NCBI GenBank assembly: GCA_026786065.1
Contig: JAJAYS010000172.1
Location: forward strand, 1-6,186
Direction of reading: 5' to 3'
DNA from: Polaromonas sp.
GTDB lineage: Bacteria > Pseudomonadota > Gammaproteobacteria > Burkholderiales > Burkholderiaceae_C
DNA: 6,186 bases
Part shown: positions 5,441 through 6,186 of the stretch, in pieces
How the letters are laid out: each line of letters opens with the position of its first letter
How positions within the stretch are numbered: the first letter of the stretch is position 1
Translations under genes and position numbers: made by a program
Notes under the pieces: model-generated
The model's database searches: none
Told to the model about the DNA's origin: nothing
What the model saw: only the letters and a program-made list of their open reading frames with translations

Positions 5441-6186
5441 CTACGCTCGCGCGCAGTTGGCGAGACCGGCCGGATTCAACATCTGCCGCAGGGTTCTCTC
5501 CAAGGGAGGAATGTCCAAGACGTACTCATTTGTGACCAGAAGCGCCTGCAATTTGGCCGGGCTGCCGCATAGACGGGGGAGTTCATTGGCGCGTACCAAT
5601 GTTGGGTCTATGACCACTTCGAGTTGATGTCCTGTGATGCGGGCCAGCGTATCGATCACGTGCTGCAAGGTATAAGGCTGACCCGAGCAAACGTTGTAAG
5701 TCTCGCCGGCCTTACCGTGTTTCAGCAACTGCAGGTATGCATCGCACACCATCTGCACATCGTTGAACTCTCGCGCAACAGCGAGGTTACCGAGCGAAAC
5801 CGAGGGCGCCTTCCGGGCGAAATGCGTCACCAGCTTTGGAACAATGAAGTTTGTACTTTGCCCACGCCCGGTGTAGTTGAATGGGCGCGTGATGACCAGG
5901 CCCAGTTGGGCTGCATAGGTCATTGCCATAAGTTCCATGGCAAGCTTGCTCATGCCATAGTGATTGATGGGAGCAGGCGACTGCGTTTCCACGATAGGCG
6001 AGGCCTTGGTGTTTCCGTACACGTTGGCACTGCTTGCTAGTAGAACCCGCGTGGGGCGCTTGGGCAAAGCCACTAGCGCCGTGAGAAGGTTTGTGGTTCC
6101 CACCACGTTCACCGCATAAAACGCACTGTTGTCTGCATGCCCGACAAAGCTGATCGCGGCCAGATGGACCACGGCGTCGGGAGCAA
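5441..6186 (-). CDS. rmd: NAD-dependent sugar-nucleotide reductase, Rmd-like (5' end cut off)
   Basis: An extended short-chain dehydrogenase/reductase, 247 residues visible; the frame is open through the window edge, so roughly the first 55-60 residues, including the Rossmann glycine motif, lie outside. Visible signs, numbered from the first full codon: PDAVVHLAA (2-10), NVVGTTNLL, the catalytic SSANVYG (52-58), the Y76-x3-K80 pair in HYGMSK, RPFNYTGRGQ (100-109) and ETYNVCSG (161-168). The RPFNxxGxGQ...F(V/I)P segment followed by AREFNDVQ and YNVCSG closely resembles Rmd, which reduces GDP-4-keto-6-deoxy-D-mannose to GDP-D-rhamnose. A related epimerase or reductase such as GDP-mannose 4,6-dehydratase is the main alternative; the RPF-type motif and C-terminal length favour Rmd. 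It precedes the minus-strand glycosyltransferase in the same direction with a gap of 54 nt that has no terminator-like structure. A GUG seen at 6170-6172 is internal, not the start. Family is certain; the specific reaction is moderately sure. Confidence 0.8.
   Translation of the reverse strand, partial: APDAVVHLAAISFVGHADNSAFYAVNVVGTTNLLTALVALPKRPTRVLLASSANVYGNTKASPIVETQSPAPINHYGMSKLAMELMAMTYAAQLGLVITRPFNYTGRGQSTNFIVPKLVTHFARKAPSVSLGNLAVAREFNDVQMVCDAYLQLLKHGKAGETYNVCSGQPYTLQHVIDTLARITGHQLEVVIDPTLVRANELPRLCGSPAKLQALLVTNEYVLDIPPLERTLRQMLNPAGLANCARA

Noticed and set aside
1..6186. tRNA or rRNA genes, CRISPR arrays and insertion sequences
   Set aside because: No cloverleaf-like segments, regularly spaced repeats, transposase motifs or long terminal inverted repeats were seen; nearly all bases are in the assigned genes.

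Overview
The window is a piece of a bacterial surface-polysaccharide (O-antigen/LPS or capsule) locus. High GC over most of its length, the rmlD-(insert)-rmlA-rmlC gene order and the protein style suggest a betaproteobacterium, perhaps a Comamonadaceae member (Polaromonas/Rhodoferax/Acidovorax-like). That placement is inferred from general appearance, not from a database search.

Layout, plus strand (1-4274): the probable last codons of an upstream gene, then rfbD/rmlD (dTDP-4-dehydrorhamnose reductase), then a two-gene VapBC-type toxin-antitoxin cassette, then rfbA/rmlA (glucose-1-phosphate thymidylyltransferase), rfbC/rmlC (dTDP-4-dehydrorhamnose 3,5-epimerase) and a GT4-family glycosyltransferase. 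Gaps from vapB onward are 0-13 nt or overlapping, so these genes read as one translationally coupled transcript. The only real gap is the 61 nt in front of the antitoxin, which holds a 12-bp inverted repeat. Layout, minus strand (6186-4247): a nucleoside-diphosphate-sugar reductase resembling Rmd (GDP-6-deoxy-4-keto-D-mannose reductase), cut by the window edge, followed 54 nt later by a second GT4 glycosyltransferase. The two transcription units converge and their last genes overlap tail-to-tail by 28 bp.

Functionally, RfbA, RfbC and RfbD (with RfbB, expected upstream but not in the window) make dTDP-L-rhamnose. The Rmd-like enzyme, with a Gmd expected further out, would make GDP-D-rhamnose. 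The two glycosyltransferases would add such sugars to a lipid-linked glycan at the cytoplasmic face of the inner membrane. The glycosyltransferases look like the D-rhamnosyl/mannosyltransferases of common-polysaccharide loci, but their exact donors and acceptors cannot be read from sequence.

Most worth a second look: a toxin-antitoxin pair embedded in the middle of a sugar-nucleotide operon; a PIN toxin that lacks a normally conserved catalytic aspartate; the inverted repeat in front of the pair; a nine-T run early in rfbC; an AT-rich repeat-like patch inside rfbD; and the overlapping convergent ends. I did not find a clearly new multi-gene system: all eight confident genes belong to known families, and the novelty lies in arrangement and in individual residues.
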